Source of the DNA: Allobosea psychrotolerans
Lineage (GTDB): Bacteria > Pseudomonadota > Alphaproteobacteria > Rhizobiales > Beijerinckiaceae
Direction: 5' to 3'
NCBI RefSeq assembly: GCF_002917105.1
Contig: NZ_PQFZ01000008.1
Location: forward strand, 1 to 64,000
Length of the DNA stretch: 64,000 nucleotides
Position numbers and translations under genes: made by a program. Each line of letters begins with the position of its first letter. The first letter of the stretch is position 1. Below, in pieces: positions 36,186 through 45,766 of this stretch. Below the pieces are notes generated by a model. That model was not told the origin of the DNA. It searched no databases and worked only from the letters and a program-made list of their open reading frames with translations.

Positions 36186-38087
36186 ATGCGTCGTCGCCAC
36201 TGGGCGGGCTTGGGTTCAGCCTCGGTTCTGGCGCTTGCGCTGGGGCTGACGGCAGCGCGTGCGCAAGCGCCTTCTGCCCCAGCGCCTGCAACCATGGACC
36301 CCACGCTCGGCATTGCGTTGCCGGAGCAGCCGGCCCTGGTCATCCTGCGCGACGAGCGGCCAGCCGAGGCCTCGCGTGAAGAGCCGGGCATGGTGACGGG
36401 AACGGTGGCTCCCTCGGTGGTGCCTCAGACCAATCTCGTGACGCCCGAGCCGCAGCCAACGCTTGCGACGACGCCCGGGGTCGATGACCGTCCCGCAGCG
36501 CTCGATAGTCCAGCTACAAACATCCCGGCCGTCGATCTGCCGCCGCTTGATCCGGCGCTGTCGCCGCCCGAGCCGCTGCGCTCGGCTGCGCCAAGCGAGG
36601 TCACGATCCCCCCGCCGGACCTGCCCAAGGTTGTGGTCGAATTGCCCTCCGGTTCCGGTCTTGCCGGTGATATCGCGGCGCGCATGGCCGAGGGGCTGGC
36701 GCTGCCGCGCCTGGCCGAACGTGAGCGCAACGAGATCCAGGCCGCCTACCAGGCGCAGGAGAACCGGCCGCTCTGGATCGACGGCAAGGGCTGGAGCGAG
36801 GCCGCCAGGCATCTCGTCGCCCAGCTCGGCCGCGCTGCAGAGGACGGGCTGAGGCCGACCGATTATCCGCTGCCGGTTTTCGAGGCGAGCGACAAGGGCA
36901 AGCTCGCAGAAGCCGATGTCAGGCTCTCGGCACTGGCCGTGCTCTATGCCCGTGACGCGCGCGGCGGCCGCATCGACCCGCGCCGCCTGTCGAAGCTGAT
37001 CACGCCGACGCTCTATCTGCCCTCCGCTACCGAGGTGCTGTCGGAGCTGACGGCGGTGCAGGATCCAGGCGCTGCACTTGCTGCCTATAATCCGCCGCAT
37101 GAGCAGTATCGCCGTCTCAAGGCCAAGCTCGCCGAGTTGCGCGATCATCTCGACGATACGCCGCTGGTGCGCATTCCGGCTGGCCCGCCGCTGAAGCTCG
37201 GCATGCGCGACGAGCGCGTGGCGCTGGTGCGGGCGCGGCTGGGCCTGGGCCCGTCAGAGGAGCCGGTTTTCGACCGTTCGACCGCGCTGGCGCTCGCCGA
37301 CTTCCAGAAGAAGGCCGGGCTTCCGGCCAATGGCGTGCTCAGCGAGCGCACGCTGGCTGCGCTGGGTACGCCGGCGACCGCGCGTGGCGAGCAGGACATC
37401 ATCGCCCAGATGGAACGCTGGCGCTGGCTGCCGCCAGATCTCGGCGAGAGCCACATCATCGTCAACGTGCCGGAGTTCATGGTCCGCGTCGTGCGCGACG
37501 GCAAGGTGGTGCACCAGACCCGTGCCATTGTCGGCAAGCCCGATACGGCGACGCCGATCTTTTCGCACAAGATGGACCACGTCATCGTGAATCCGTCCTG
37601 GAACGTGCCGCCCTCGATCCTGAAGAAGGAGTTCCTGCCGGGGCTCGCTGCCGATCCGAACTATGCCGCCAAGCGCGGCTATGTGGTGACGCGGCACGGC
37701 AACAACATCTCCGTCCGCCAGCCTCCGGGCGAGCGCAACGCGCTCGGCTGGATCAAGTTCATGTTCCCCAACGACCATGCCGTCTATCTGCACGACACGC
37801 CGAACCGCCGGCTTTTCGCAAGCGAGCGTCGCGCGTTCAGCCATGGCTGCGTGCGCGTCGACAATCCCTTCCTGCTGGCGGATCAGGTGCTCGGGCCGGA
37901 CTGGCCGCATGAGCGGCTGAAGCGCCTGATCGGCTCGGGCGAGCGCATGATCAAGCTGCCGCAGCCATTACCGATCCATCTGGTCTACAATACCCATGTC
38001 GTAGGCGCCGACGGACATCTGACGGTTTTCGACGATCTCTACGGCTTCCATCGGCTCGTCCGGCAGGCGCTGGAGCAGCGCGGCTGA
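36186..38087 (+). CDS. L,D-transpeptidase, YcbB (LdtD)-like
   Basis: A 633-residue exported cell-wall enzyme: Sec signal (cleavage near ARA-QAP), a long Pro-rich linker (about residues 30-150), a scaffold domain, a peptidoglycan-binding unit (LADFQKKAGLPANGVLSERTL) and a YkuD catalytic domain. The active site SHGCVRVDNPF has Cys at about 554. It makes 3-3 crosslinks in peptidoglycan. A YcbK-type gene follows, as in E. coli ycbB-ycbK. Confidence 0.92.
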   Translation: MRRRHWAGLGSASVLALALGLTAARAQAPSAPAPATMDPTLGIALPEQPALVILRDERPAEASREEPGMVTGTVAPSVVPQTNLVTPEPQPTLATTPGVDDRPAALDSPATNIPAVDLPPLDPALSPPEPLRSAAPSEVTIPPPDLPKVVVELPSGSGLAGDIAARMAEGLALPRLAERERNEIQAAYQAQENRPLWIDGKGWSEAARHLVAQLGRAAEDGLRPTDYPLPVFEASDKGKLAEADVRLSALAVLYARDARGGRIDPRRLSKLITPTLYLPSATEVLSELTAVQDPGAALAAYNPPHEQYRRLKAKLAELRDHLDDTPLVRIPAGPPLKLGMRDERVALVRARLGLGPSEEPVFDRSTALALADFQKKAGLPANGVLSERTLAALGTPATARGEQDIIAQMERWRWLPPDLGESHIIVNVPEFMVRVVRDGKVVHQTRAIVGKPDTATPIFSHKMDHVIVNPSWNVPPSILKKEFLPGLAADPNYAAKRGYVVTRHGNNISVRQPPGERNALGWIKFMFPNDHAVYLHDTPNRRLFASERRAFSHGCVRVDNPFLLADQVLGPDWPHERLKRLIGSGERMIKLPQPLPIHLVYNTHVVGADGHLTVFDDLYGFHRLVRQALEQRG

Positions 38088-38267
38088 AACCATCCTGCGG
38101 GCTGAGCACGGTTTCGCCACGTTCCGCGGTTAGCGGAATTCGGCGGAAAAGTCGGGGTATGGCGATTGCCGGTCTAGTAACCTTGGATTAACTCTTCTCC
38201 GCAACTGTTCGTTCACGTTCATCGCGCCGCGTCAGGCGTGCACCGAGACGGGTCAAGCAGATTGGGC

Positions 38268-40073
38268 ATGTCTATCGCCACGCGTTCGAGACGGCTTTCG
38301 GCGCTGCCGAAGCCGGGCTTCCGCCAGTTCTTGGCGCTGAGCGTGGCGGCCACGGCTCTGATGCTCGGCGTGCGCGGCACGCAGGATGCCGTCGCCAATG
38401 GCGACACGCGCACCATCACGATCACGCATATGCACACCAAGGAGGAGACGACCGTCACCTTCAAGCGTGACGGTCGTTATGATTCCGCGGCGCTGGAGAA
38501 GCTGAACTGGGCGCTGCGCGACTGGCGCACCGACGAGCCGATCCGGATGGATCCGCGCCTGTTCGACCTTGCCTGGGAGGTGCAGCGGGCGGTCGGTTCC
38601 CAGGAAGCCTTCCACGTCGTCTCGGCCTATCGCTCGCCGGGCACCAATTCGATGCTGCGGCGGCGCTCGCGCGCTGTCGCCAAGAACAGCCAGCACATGC
38701 TCGGCAAGGCGATGGATTTCTATCTGCCGGACACGCCCACGGCCAAGATCCGCGAGGCCGGCATGCGGCTGCAGCGCGGCGGCGTCGGCTTTTATCCCGG
38801 CGCGCATACGCCCTTCGTCCACCTCGATGCCGGCTCGGTCCGCTCCTGGCCGCGCATGACGCGCGACCAACTGGTGCGGCTGTTCCCGGACGAGAAGACG
38901 GTGCACCTGCCGGCTGATGGCCATCCTCTCGCGGGCTATGAGCTGGCCAAGGCCGATGTGTTGGCGCGTGGCGGCTCGGTCGCCGGTTACGCATCTGCCG
39001 ATTCCGATGAAGGCGCGGTGATCTCGTCGGGCCGCAAGAGCCTGTGGGCGGCCCTTTTCGGCGGCGATGACGAGGAGGCGGATGCGCGCCCGACGCGTGG
39101 TCGCGGCAATTCGCCAAAACCCCAACCGGCCGTCATGGCCTATGCCTCACCGGTCCGGGATGACAGCAATTCCAATGATGGCGGACGCTTCGCCGTCTCG
39201 GTGCAGGAGTCCGCTCCGGAAGCGGCGGCCCGCACGGTCGTGCGCGAGCGCTCCGAGCGGCTGGCGCCGAGAATCGTCGAGCCACAGCCGGCGCAGGCCG
39301 TCGCCATGGCGCCTGCTGCTGCGCCGGCGCCGCCGGCCGACGACAAGCGGCCGAGGCTGACCGACGCGCCTCTTCCGCTGGCGCGACCGCGCGGCCTGAG
39401 CATGCCGCTGCAGCCCGGCGATTCGATCCAGGTCGCAGCCTTGCCGGCCTCCGGCGGCGCGCTCGCCTTCGCCCCGCAAGGCGCGACCGCCGAGGATCAG
39501 AAGCTCGTCCTGGCCTCGCTGCCGCCGCGCCGGCCCGACCAGATGGTTTCGCTCATCGAGGCCGTGGTGGAAGGCAAGCCGATGAACGCGCCTCTGCCGC
39601 CGACCCGTCCCGCCGCCTTCGCCAACCTGGTGCTCGCGGATCTGCGCGGCGGGGCGGGCGCCTCCGCCGAGACGCCGGAGGTTCAGCCGGTCGGGCGTCT
39701 GGTCACGATCACGCATCCGCTGCCGCCTGGCCGCCCGCGCGATGACGGTTTTGCGCTGGCCTCGGTGCCATCCGTCAGCCGGCATGCGCCGAGCCCGGCT
39801 CCGACGCCGATCGTCGCGCAATATGATGCCGACCGGCCGGGGCTGGATTCGCTGTTCGCGACAGCCGCGCGCGGCCCGGCCACCACCGGCAAGGTGGTCA
39901 CGGTCGCCACCGCCCGCACCAAGGCCGGGCCGGCCAGCAATGCCGGACCGATTCAGGCTCCGGGACCGGCTGCCTCCCTCGGCTTCAGCCATGCCGAGCC
40001 GAGCGACGCCAAGACGGGCTCGTTCAGCGGTCCGGCGGTCAGGCCACTGCCGACGAATTTCGTCCAGAACTGA
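38268..40073 (+). CDS. YcbK-like DUF882 (M15-type) cell-wall protein with long Pro-rich tail
   Basis: A 601-residue protein with a membrane/signal segment (FRQFLALSVAATALMLG), then a YcbK/DUF882 domain. Zn-site motifs include SAYRSPGTN, SQHMLGKAMDFYL and GGVGFYPGAHTPFVHLDAG, resembling VanY-type peptidoglycan carboxypeptidases. Residues from about 250 on are low complexity and hold repeated LPxxRP units (PLPPTRPA, PLPPGRP, LPPRRPD, PLARPRG). The ATG at 38268 is preferred over a GTG at 38238. Its neighbour is an L,D-transpeptidase gene. Confidence 0.85.
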   Translation: MSIATRSRRLSALPKPGFRQFLALSVAATALMLGVRGTQDAVANGDTRTITITHMHTKEETTVTFKRDGRYDSAALEKLNWALRDWRTDEPIRMDPRLFDLAWEVQRAVGSQEAFHVVSAYRSPGTNSMLRRRSRAVAKNSQHMLGKAMDFYLPDTPTAKIREAGMRLQRGGVGFYPGAHTPFVHLDAGSVRSWPRMTRDQLVRLFPDEKTVHLPADGHPLAGYELAKADVLARGGSVAGYASADSDEGAVISSGRKSLWAALFGGDDEEADARPTRGRGNSPKPQPAVMAYASPVRDDSNSNDGGRFAVSVQESAPEAAARTVVRERSERLAPRIVEPQPAQAVAMAPAAAPAPPADDKRPRLTDAPLPLARPRGLSMPLQPGDSIQVAALPASGGALAFAPQGATAEDQKLVLASLPPRRPDQMVSLIEAVVEGKPMNAPLPPTRPAAFANLVLADLRGGAGASAETPEVQPVGRLVTITHPLPPGRPRDDGFALASVPSVSRHAPSPAPTPIVAQYDADRPGLDSLFATAARGPATTGKVVTVATARTKAGPASNAGPIQAPGPAASLGFSHAEPSDAKTGSFSGPAVRPLPTNFVQN

Positions 40074-40074
40074 G

Positions 40075-40200
40075 CGCAGTTCGTTTTGACGGCCGTCTGA
40101 TGCGGTTGTCTGCGCTTCCGGTGCTCACGGACTTAAGTCCGCTCCGCTCCGGTTCTCGACACCCACGCCAGCCGGCTCGCCAGAACGAACTGCGGGCGCG
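40075..40200. repeat. inverted-repeat element with CGCAGTTCGTT ends
   Basis: CGCAGTTCGTTTTG at the left end pairs with CAGAACGAACTGCG at the right end, with an inner palindrome GGACTTAAGTCC. It fills the gap after the DUF882 gene. Only one copy is seen in this window. Confidence 0.6.
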
Positions 40201-40202
40201 AT

Positions 40203-40817
40203 CTATGGCTCCTCGCGGTCGATCGGCCAGTGCTTGAACACGTCGAGCGCCTCGCAGGCCTTCGCTTGCGCGGCCAGTGCCGGCCAGCGCTCCTCTGGTG
40301 CGAACTCCGGAATCACGAAGCGGCAGAACCCCCAGGCGATCGCGGCGGAGATGTCGCCGGGCCGCAGCGTCGGCCCTGCGCCGAGTTCGCCGCGCCTGGC
40401 CGCGGCATCGAGCAGGTCGAGCGCGGTGTCGAGCTGGGCGACGATGCGCTCCTGCCAGGGCGCGTAGCGCTGTGCGTCGGGGCGCTTGCGCTCATATTCG
40501 ATCGAGACGGCCTTGTCGGCGGCAACGATGCCGATGCCGGTCAGGCCGAGATCGCGTGTCCGCGCTGCCGGATCGCCTGGGCGTAGCGAGCGGCCGGCGA
40601 CATCCTCGAAATGCTGGATGATCAGATTGGAATCGGTGATCACCGTGCCGTCGTCGCAGACGAGCGAGGGCGCCTTGATCAGCGGGTTGATCTTGGCGAA
40701 GGCTTCCATGTGCCGGAACACCGAGACCGAGCGGTGCTCGAAATCGAGCCCCAGAAGCCTGCCTGTGACGGCGGCGCGGCGGACATAGGGGCTGTCCAGC
40801 ATTCCAACGAGCAACAT
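40203..40817 (-). CDS. glutathione S-transferase family protein
   Basis: A 204-residue two-domain protein: thioredoxin-like N-terminus (MLLVGMLDSPYVRRAAVTGRLLG, SPYVRR as the glutathione site; APSLVCDDGTVITDSNLIIQH with the Ser-containing ITDS loop) and an all-helical C-terminus (GDISAAIAWGFCRF). It probably conjugates or reduces with glutathione. The substrate is unknown. Confidence 0.87.
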   Translation of the reverse strand: MLLVGMLDSPYVRRAAVTGRLLGLDFEHRSVSVFRHMEAFAKINPLIKAPSLVCDDGTVITDSNLIIQHFEDVAGRSLRPGDPAARTRDLGLTGIGIVAADKAVSIEYERKRPDAQRYAPWQERIVAQLDTALDLLDAAARRGELGAGPTLRPGDISAAIAWGFCRFVIPEFAPEERWPALAAQAKACEALDVFKHWPIDREEP

Positions 40818-40999
40818 GGCGGTCTCCGGTTCGCGTGCATCGCAACAATGCTGCGAGACCGGCGTGAAGCCACGCGAATTCGGGTGATTTGACGCATCAC
40901 GGGGTGTGATGCTGCCCAGCGCGAATCGCGAAAACCCTTGTCCGGGCTAACAAACGCGCTAGCCTGTCGGACAAGCTCCAGGCAGGACGAGGTGCGCCC

Positions 41000-42067
41000 A
41001 TGTCAGTCGCCGAAAAGCGGTTTGCCGCCGAAACCCCGTCTTCGTCGCCCGCCGAACCCGCGCCCGCCAAGGTCCCCGAGCAAGGCCATCTCCACGAGAC
41101 CGGCGTCGTCGCCTCCAGCGTCTATGCCCATGGCGTGCGCATCGCCGACATACCCGTAGAGGAGGCGGGCGCATGGGCCCGCAAGGACGGTCATGTCGTC
41201 TGGATCGGCCTGCTCGAGCCCGATGCCGATCTGCTCCGTCGCGTGCAGCAGCAGTTCAACCTGCATCCGCTCGCGGTCGAGGACGCGACGAACGCTCATC
41301 AACGTCCCAAGCTCGAACAATATGGCGATGCCCTGTTCGTCGTCGCGCGCACGGCCCAATTGGTCGACAAGCGCATCGCGTTCGGCGAAACGCATATCTT
41401 CGTCGGCAACGGCTATATCGTCAGCGTCCGCCACGGCGCCTCGACCTCCTACAGGACGGTGCGACAGCACTGGGAGACCTGTCCGACCTCGCTGGCGAAG
41501 GGGGAGGATTTCATCCTCTACGCGATCCTCGATTTCATCGTCGACAATTACATGCCGGTGCTCGAGGCGATCCATGAGGAGGTCGAGGAGATCGAGGACA
41601 AGGTGCTGGCGAAGCCGATGATCCGCGACGACATCGAGCGGCTCTACATGCTGCGGCGCGATCTTCTGCGCCTGCGCAACGCAGCCGCGCCTTTGGTCGA
41701 TGTCTGCCAGCGCCTCGCCAATGCGAGCGTACCGCAGGTGCGTCCGACGCTCGCGCCGATGTTTCGCGACGTGACCGACCATGTCCGCACGGTTCAGGAA
41801 AAGATCGACAGCCTGCGCGAGGTGCTCGCCTTCGCCTTCGAAGTGAGCCTGCTCATCGGCCAGGGCCAGGAAAACGCGATCACCAAGAAACTCGCCTCAT
41901 GGGCCGCGATCCTGGCGGTGCCGACCGCGGTCGCCGGCATCTATGGCATGAACTTCAAGAACATGCCGGAGCTCGAACTCCAGTTCGGCTATCACACCGT
42001 CCTGGTGCTGATCGTGATCTCCTGCACGGTGCTCTATTGGCGCTTCCGGAAGAATGGCTGGCTGTGA
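41000..42067 (+). CDS. corA: magnesium/cobalt transporter CorA
   Basis: A 355-residue channel with a long cytosolic domain and two C-terminal helices. The selectivity motif YGMNFKNMPE (GMN) lies at the end of the first helix, and the second helix ends in a basic tail (WRFRKNGWL). The ATG at 41000 follows GACGAGG. It imports Mg2+ as a pentamer. It is the last core-like gene before the gene-poor region. Confidence 0.94.
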   Translation: MSVAEKRFAAETPSSSPAEPAPAKVPEQGHLHETGVVASSVYAHGVRIADIPVEEAGAWARKDGHVVWIGLLEPDADLLRRVQQQFNLHPLAVEDATNAHQRPKLEQYGDALFVVARTAQLVDKRIAFGETHIFVGNGYIVSVRHGASTSYRTVRQHWETCPTSLAKGEDFILYAILDFIVDNYMPVLEAIHEEVEEIEDKVLAKPMIRDDIERLYMLRRDLLRLRNAAAPLVDVCQRLANASVPQVRPTLAPMFRDVTDHVRTVQEKIDSLREVLAFAFEVSLLIGQGQENAITKKLASWAAILAVPTAVAGIYGMNFKNMPELELQFGYHTVLVLIVISCTVLYWRFRKNGWL

Positions 42068-42995
42068 GCGGGCCTTCACGCTCCGAAATCGGCACCGCCC
42101 GCTCAGTCGTCCCGGACAAGCGGCGTAAGTCGCTCCGATCCGGGATCGATCGTAGATCGTCATTCTCGGGCTTGCCCCGAGAACCTCATGACCAGCTAGC
42201 TGAATTCAGAGATGGTCGGGTCAAGCCCGACCATGGCGCGCCTGGAAACTCGGGTTTGCGTGGAGTTTATCGTTGGACCGATCAAAGATCAAACCCGTGG
42301 GCTCTACCCGCGATGACGATGAGGGGAATATGTGCAGGTACTCATAACCTGAAAAGTTATCACTGAAATCATTGAGATTTTTCGCCCGAAGTGCCCTCAT
42401 ACTTTGTCACTTTGGGACCCATATTTTGGTCATGCGTGCCCTTCGTTACCCCATAATCTGAAACACATTTCAAGCTGAGCAAGCAGACGGCCCTAGTGCT
42501 TGAATCCTGCGATCTATGGACCTGTGCTCAACGGCACCGGCATTGCCCGCTCTCCCTCAACGGATTGGTCTGAGATGTTGGGGCCCCGACGCCCTAGGGA
42601 GCAGAGGACTTAGCCATTCCACGCGGAAACGCGACATCCAACTCTGCTTTAAAGCCTCATGAAAGCAGCCACTCGAGTGGCGTGGCCTCCGCGGCCTTAT
42701 TCGGAGAGCGACAACGTCGATAGCAGGCCTCTCAGGGGCCCTTAGCCCGTGAGGCTTGAACCCATATTTTGAAATAAGCCGCACTGATTTCATTCAGGAA
42801 TTTCAATTTCGAACCCGTATTTTGAAACACAACGTCAGCCTAGTGGAGGACCCAAGCGTTGTCCGAGGCTTCGAGCATTGCGACGCGCCCAACTGAAGCA
42901 GGCTAGCTAGCGAGGCTCCGGGCATTGTCTGCCAATCAGTTGAAGGCGGCGTGCACCAGGAGAAGGGCGGCCACGAGCTGTATCAGCTCGCCCAG
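42068..42995. other. gene-poor stretch at the left edge of the accessory block
   Basis: No frame here has a family I recognise. The stretch holds a family B palindrome (42159-42236), three copies of GACCC/AACCC-TATTTTG (42416, 42758, 42811) and the rare palindrome GCTAGCTAGC at 42902. Its local composition is more AT-rich than the flanks. No tRNA or integrase is seen. Confidence 0.7.
42159..42236. repeat. palindromic intergenic element, family B, after corA
   Basis: GTCATTCTCGGGCTTGCCCC then GAGAAC, about 25 nt of spacer, then GGTCGGGTCAAGCCCGACCATG. It has the same layout as the element at 32362. Confidence 0.8.
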
Positions 42996-43700
42996 CTACC
43001 CTGTCGGCGCCTCGCTTCCGACAACAAGGCTCGGCATGGCTGAGAGTGTAGTGATTTCCCTGTCCGGAGATCCTGGCAGGCGTTCCCGCCGCTGGCCGTA
43101 CCGGTTGCACCAGATCGTTTTCATTCCGAAGGCCGATGCGGCATGAGCATCCCACCCGTTGGACGATTGGAAGGTCACCGCGCCCACTGGCATGTCCAGC
43201 CGGTCCAGTGCGTATTGATATACGCGGGGGCTCGGCTTGAAGACACCGACGGCTTCAACCGAGAGTACCGCATCAAAATAACCTTCGAGTTCAGCGTGAC
43301 GTACAGCACTATCCAACATGGCCTGAGTGCCATTTGACAGGATCGCGAGCTTCAAGCCGGCGCCCTTCAAGTGCTTGAGTACGCCTTCCACCTCAGGGAA
43401 CGGGCTGAGGAACAGGTACAGATTCAGCAGTTTTTCGCGCAGCCCGGGAGAAGACACATTCAGCGTTTCGAGTGAAAAATCGAGAGCGTCCGCGGTAACC
43501 TGGTAGAAATCGCGATGCCGCTCCTGTGCGGCGAGCAGCCAAGTGTACTGAAGCTGCTTGTCGCGCCAGAGGTTTGTCAGGGGAGCAAGTTTATCTCCCA
43601 AAACGTCCTCGCAGGCGCGGGTTGCCGAAGCGAAGTCGAACAGCGTCCCGTACGCATCGAAAATGCAGCCTTTAACGCCATGCAAGGGCTCAATGTTCAT
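42996..43700 (-). CDS. haloacid dehalogenase, type II (HAD superfamily)
   Basis: A 234-residue HAD enzyme with the nucleophile Asp15 in CIFDAYGTLFDFASA, LAILSNGTQAML, VFKPSPRVYQYAL and SSNGWDAHAASAFGM, the pattern of L-2-haloacid dehalogenases. It would hydrolyse halogen from 2-haloacids, or act on a related compound. It is the last gene of the minus-strand run with YeeE, CcdA and thioredoxin, 22 nt from the YeeE gene. Confidence 0.86.
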   Translation of the reverse strand: MNIEPLHGVKGCIFDAYGTLFDFASATRACEDVLGDKLAPLTNLWRDKQLQYTWLLAAQERHRDFYQVTADALDFSLETLNVSSPGLREKLLNLYLFLSPFPEVEGVLKHLKGAGLKLAILSNGTQAMLDSAVRHAELEGYFDAVLSVEAVGVFKPSPRVYQYALDRLDMPVGAVTFQSSNGWDAHAASAFGMKTIWCNRYGQRRERLPGSPDREITTLSAMPSLVVGSEAPTG

Positions 43701-43722
43701 GGATTCCTCCCATTCTGGACTT

Positions 43723-44913
43723 CTATCGATCCAGGTGAAACGCGGGGCGCAGCTTCAGCCCGATGGCGCTGCCAAGAAAAGCAGCTGCGACCCAGACCCA
43801 GCCGGAAAGGCTACCCGACGCGAGTGCCGAGAAATATGCACCGATGTTGCAGCCATCCGACAGCCGCGCGCCGTAGCCCATTAGGAATCCGCCAAGAGCG
43901 GCTCCAAACCAAGCACGACCGCTGCCTCCCGATCGGGCAGCAAAGCGGCCGCTAAGCCCTGCTGCCACAGCCGAGCCTGCTATCATCGCAAAGTCCATCA
44001 CCGACGTAGTGTCAGCGAATACACTGGTCGCGATAGGGCCGGCGTTGCCCTGCCAATAGGGCCAGTTCGCAGGCTCGAAGCCGACGATCGCCGCCAGCTT
44101 CGAACCCCAAAGGGTGAATCCGGCCGTCTCGCCCCAAGGTCGTCCGGCGAGTACCAGCGTCGAGATATTCAAGAGGGCCAGGCCGATTGCTCCCCAAGCC
44201 AACGGCCACGGTTCCCGAAATAGGCAGCGCCACGATAGCGCGCGGACATCGGTCTCTGACGCAGGCACCAGGCGAATAATGGCCATGAATATCGTCAGGT
44301 GGATCGCTAGCGCGAGTGGCCATCCGAGCAGGTCCTGCGACGTCCCCGTCTGGACGGCAGGGAGCGTCCACCAGAATCCGAGATGGGCTGCGCCGACTGC
44401 TGAGCCCACGACAAAAAATGCCAGCGTCATGAGAAGGCGCACATTGCCACCTCCAAGACCGAAGAGGGTGCCTGAGGCGCATCCGCCGCCGATCTGCATT
44501 CCGACGCCAAAAAGTATGGCGCCCACGATGAACGAGATGCCGATCGGCGTGACGAACCCGGACAATGGGAGCCCGAACAGATGTCCCGCCGCAAGCAGCG
44601 GAAAGAAGATGCAACTCGTGAGGGCGAGTGCAATGGTCTGGGCGCGGAAGCCAGAAAAATCCCGACGCTCCAGCGCGGCGCGGAAGCTGCCGGCAAATCC
44701 GAAGGTCGCTTGAAACAAAACGAAACCCAAGCCAGCGCCAACGAGCGCAAGAACCGGAAGTCGCCAGTTTGAGGCATGATAGAGCGGTACAAAGACCACG
44801 GCGGCAGCCGCGACCGTCGCCACAACGACAACGATCGGCTGGGTGGTTTCACTGCGAATGTCACGACCGCCACTGGGGTCTACTGCGGTGGTGGTCGAGG
44901 TGGCTTCGGCCAT
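43723..44913 (-). CDS. YeeE/YedE family transporter (sulfur-compound uptake type)
   Basis: A 396-residue polytopic membrane protein with the family Cys motifs GGGCASGTLFGLGGGN and LSDGCNIGAYFSAL. TsuA (YeeE) members import thiosulfate through such cysteines. The ATG at 44913 follows GAGGTGG with good spacing; an upstream Cys-rich extension is unlikely. The neighbouring CcdA and thioredoxin genes suggest electrons reach a periplasmic sulfur target. The substrate is inferred from the family. Confidence 0.87.
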   Translation of the reverse strand: MAEATSTTTAVDPSGGRDIRSETTQPIVVVVATVAAAAVVFVPLYHASNWRLPVLALVGAGLGFVLFQATFGFAGSFRAALERRDFSGFRAQTIALALTSCIFFPLLAAGHLFGLPLSGFVTPIGISFIVGAILFGVGMQIGGGCASGTLFGLGGGNVRLLMTLAFFVVGSAVGAAHLGFWWTLPAVQTGTSQDLLGWPLALAIHLTIFMAIIRLVPASETDVRALSWRCLFREPWPLAWGAIGLALLNISTLVLAGRPWGETAGFTLWGSKLAAIVGFEPANWPYWQGNAGPIATSVFADTTSVMDFAMIAGSAVAAGLSGRFAARSGGSGRAWFGAALGGFLMGYGARLSDGCNIGAYFSALASGSLSGWVWVAAAFLGSAIGLKLRPAFHLDR

Positions 44914-45036
44914 CACCACCTCAGGAGCAAACGTCCGGCGACGGCATCGATTCGCGCAACGATCGCAACCGCAAGACAGTACCAAGTGAGCACGAACATC
45001 CCGTTTAGCCTTTGCCAGTGTCACGATGCATCGCGT

Positions 45037-45753
45037 TCAAAACGATGTCGTCAAACGGGTTAGCCATTCGGGAGAAGCCGCTACGAGCTTAGATTCGAGG
45101 TTCTTGTCCCAACCGGTCAGGATCAGAAGCCCTACAGCGACTAGAAAGCCGCCGAGTGCGGATTTGACGCCTTGCCCAGCTGCCATCATCCGATTCCGCA
45201 TCGCCGTGAGGCGCGCGCGGGACAACATCCCCAACGCGACTAGCGGCAGGCCTGCGCCCACACCGAATGACAGCATAGTCAGTGTGACTGCCGCGAGGTC
45301 CTGGCCCTGCGCTGCCATCACCGAGGCTGCGCCCAGCGTTGGTCCGACACACGGACTCCAGACGGCACCCAGCAGCAGGCCGACGCCGAACTGGCCCTGC
45401 AGACCGCTCGGTGAAAATCCGCCGAAACGCTGTTCGGTCCAGTTGCTGAGCGGGCCGCCGGCGGCCGCTACACGCGCATGAAGCGCAGGCAACATAAGCA
45501 CCAGGCCCAGCGCGATCAGCATGGTTGCTGCGGCAATGCGGAAGATGCCGGTGTCGAGGCCAATCGCAAAGCCAATCGTCGCCACAAATAGGCCGATAGC
45601 GGTAAACGATAGCGCCAGTCCCGCCGCCACAGCGACGGGGCCGAAACGGTGCTCGGAGACCGCCGTGCCAAGGATGATCGGCAGAAGTGGTAGGACGCAC
45701 GGGGACAGGATCGACAGAATGCCGGCGAGCAGTGCGAAGCCTGATGTGGCCAT
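45037..45753 (-). CDS. CcdA-type cytochrome c biogenesis / thiol electron carrier
   Basis: A 238-residue six-helix membrane protein with the two CcdA cysteines in LSPCVLPLLPIILG (Cys19) and VWSPCVGPTLGAA (Cys135). Such proteins pass electrons from cytoplasmic thioredoxin to periplasmic partners. It lies 13 nt after the periplasmic thioredoxin gene, which is its obvious acceptor. The ATG at 45753 is the likely start. Confidence 0.9.
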   Translation of the reverse strand: MATSGFALLAGILSILSPCVLPLLPIILGTAVSEHRFGPVAVAAGLALSFTAIGLFVATIGFAIGLDTGIFRIAAATMLIALGLVLMLPALHARVAAAGGPLSNWTEQRFGGFSPSGLQGQFGVGLLLGAVWSPCVGPTLGAASVMAAQGQDLAAVTLTMLSFGVGAGLPLVALGMLSRARLTAMRNRMMAAGQGVKSALGGFLVAVGLLILTGWDKNLESKLVAASPEWLTRLTTSF

Positions 45754-45766
45754 TGGCCCGGTTACC

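Noticed and set aside
42068..42995. tRNA or integrase as island anchor after corA
   Set aside because: No acceptor-stem CCA-type structure and no recombinase motif in any frame.
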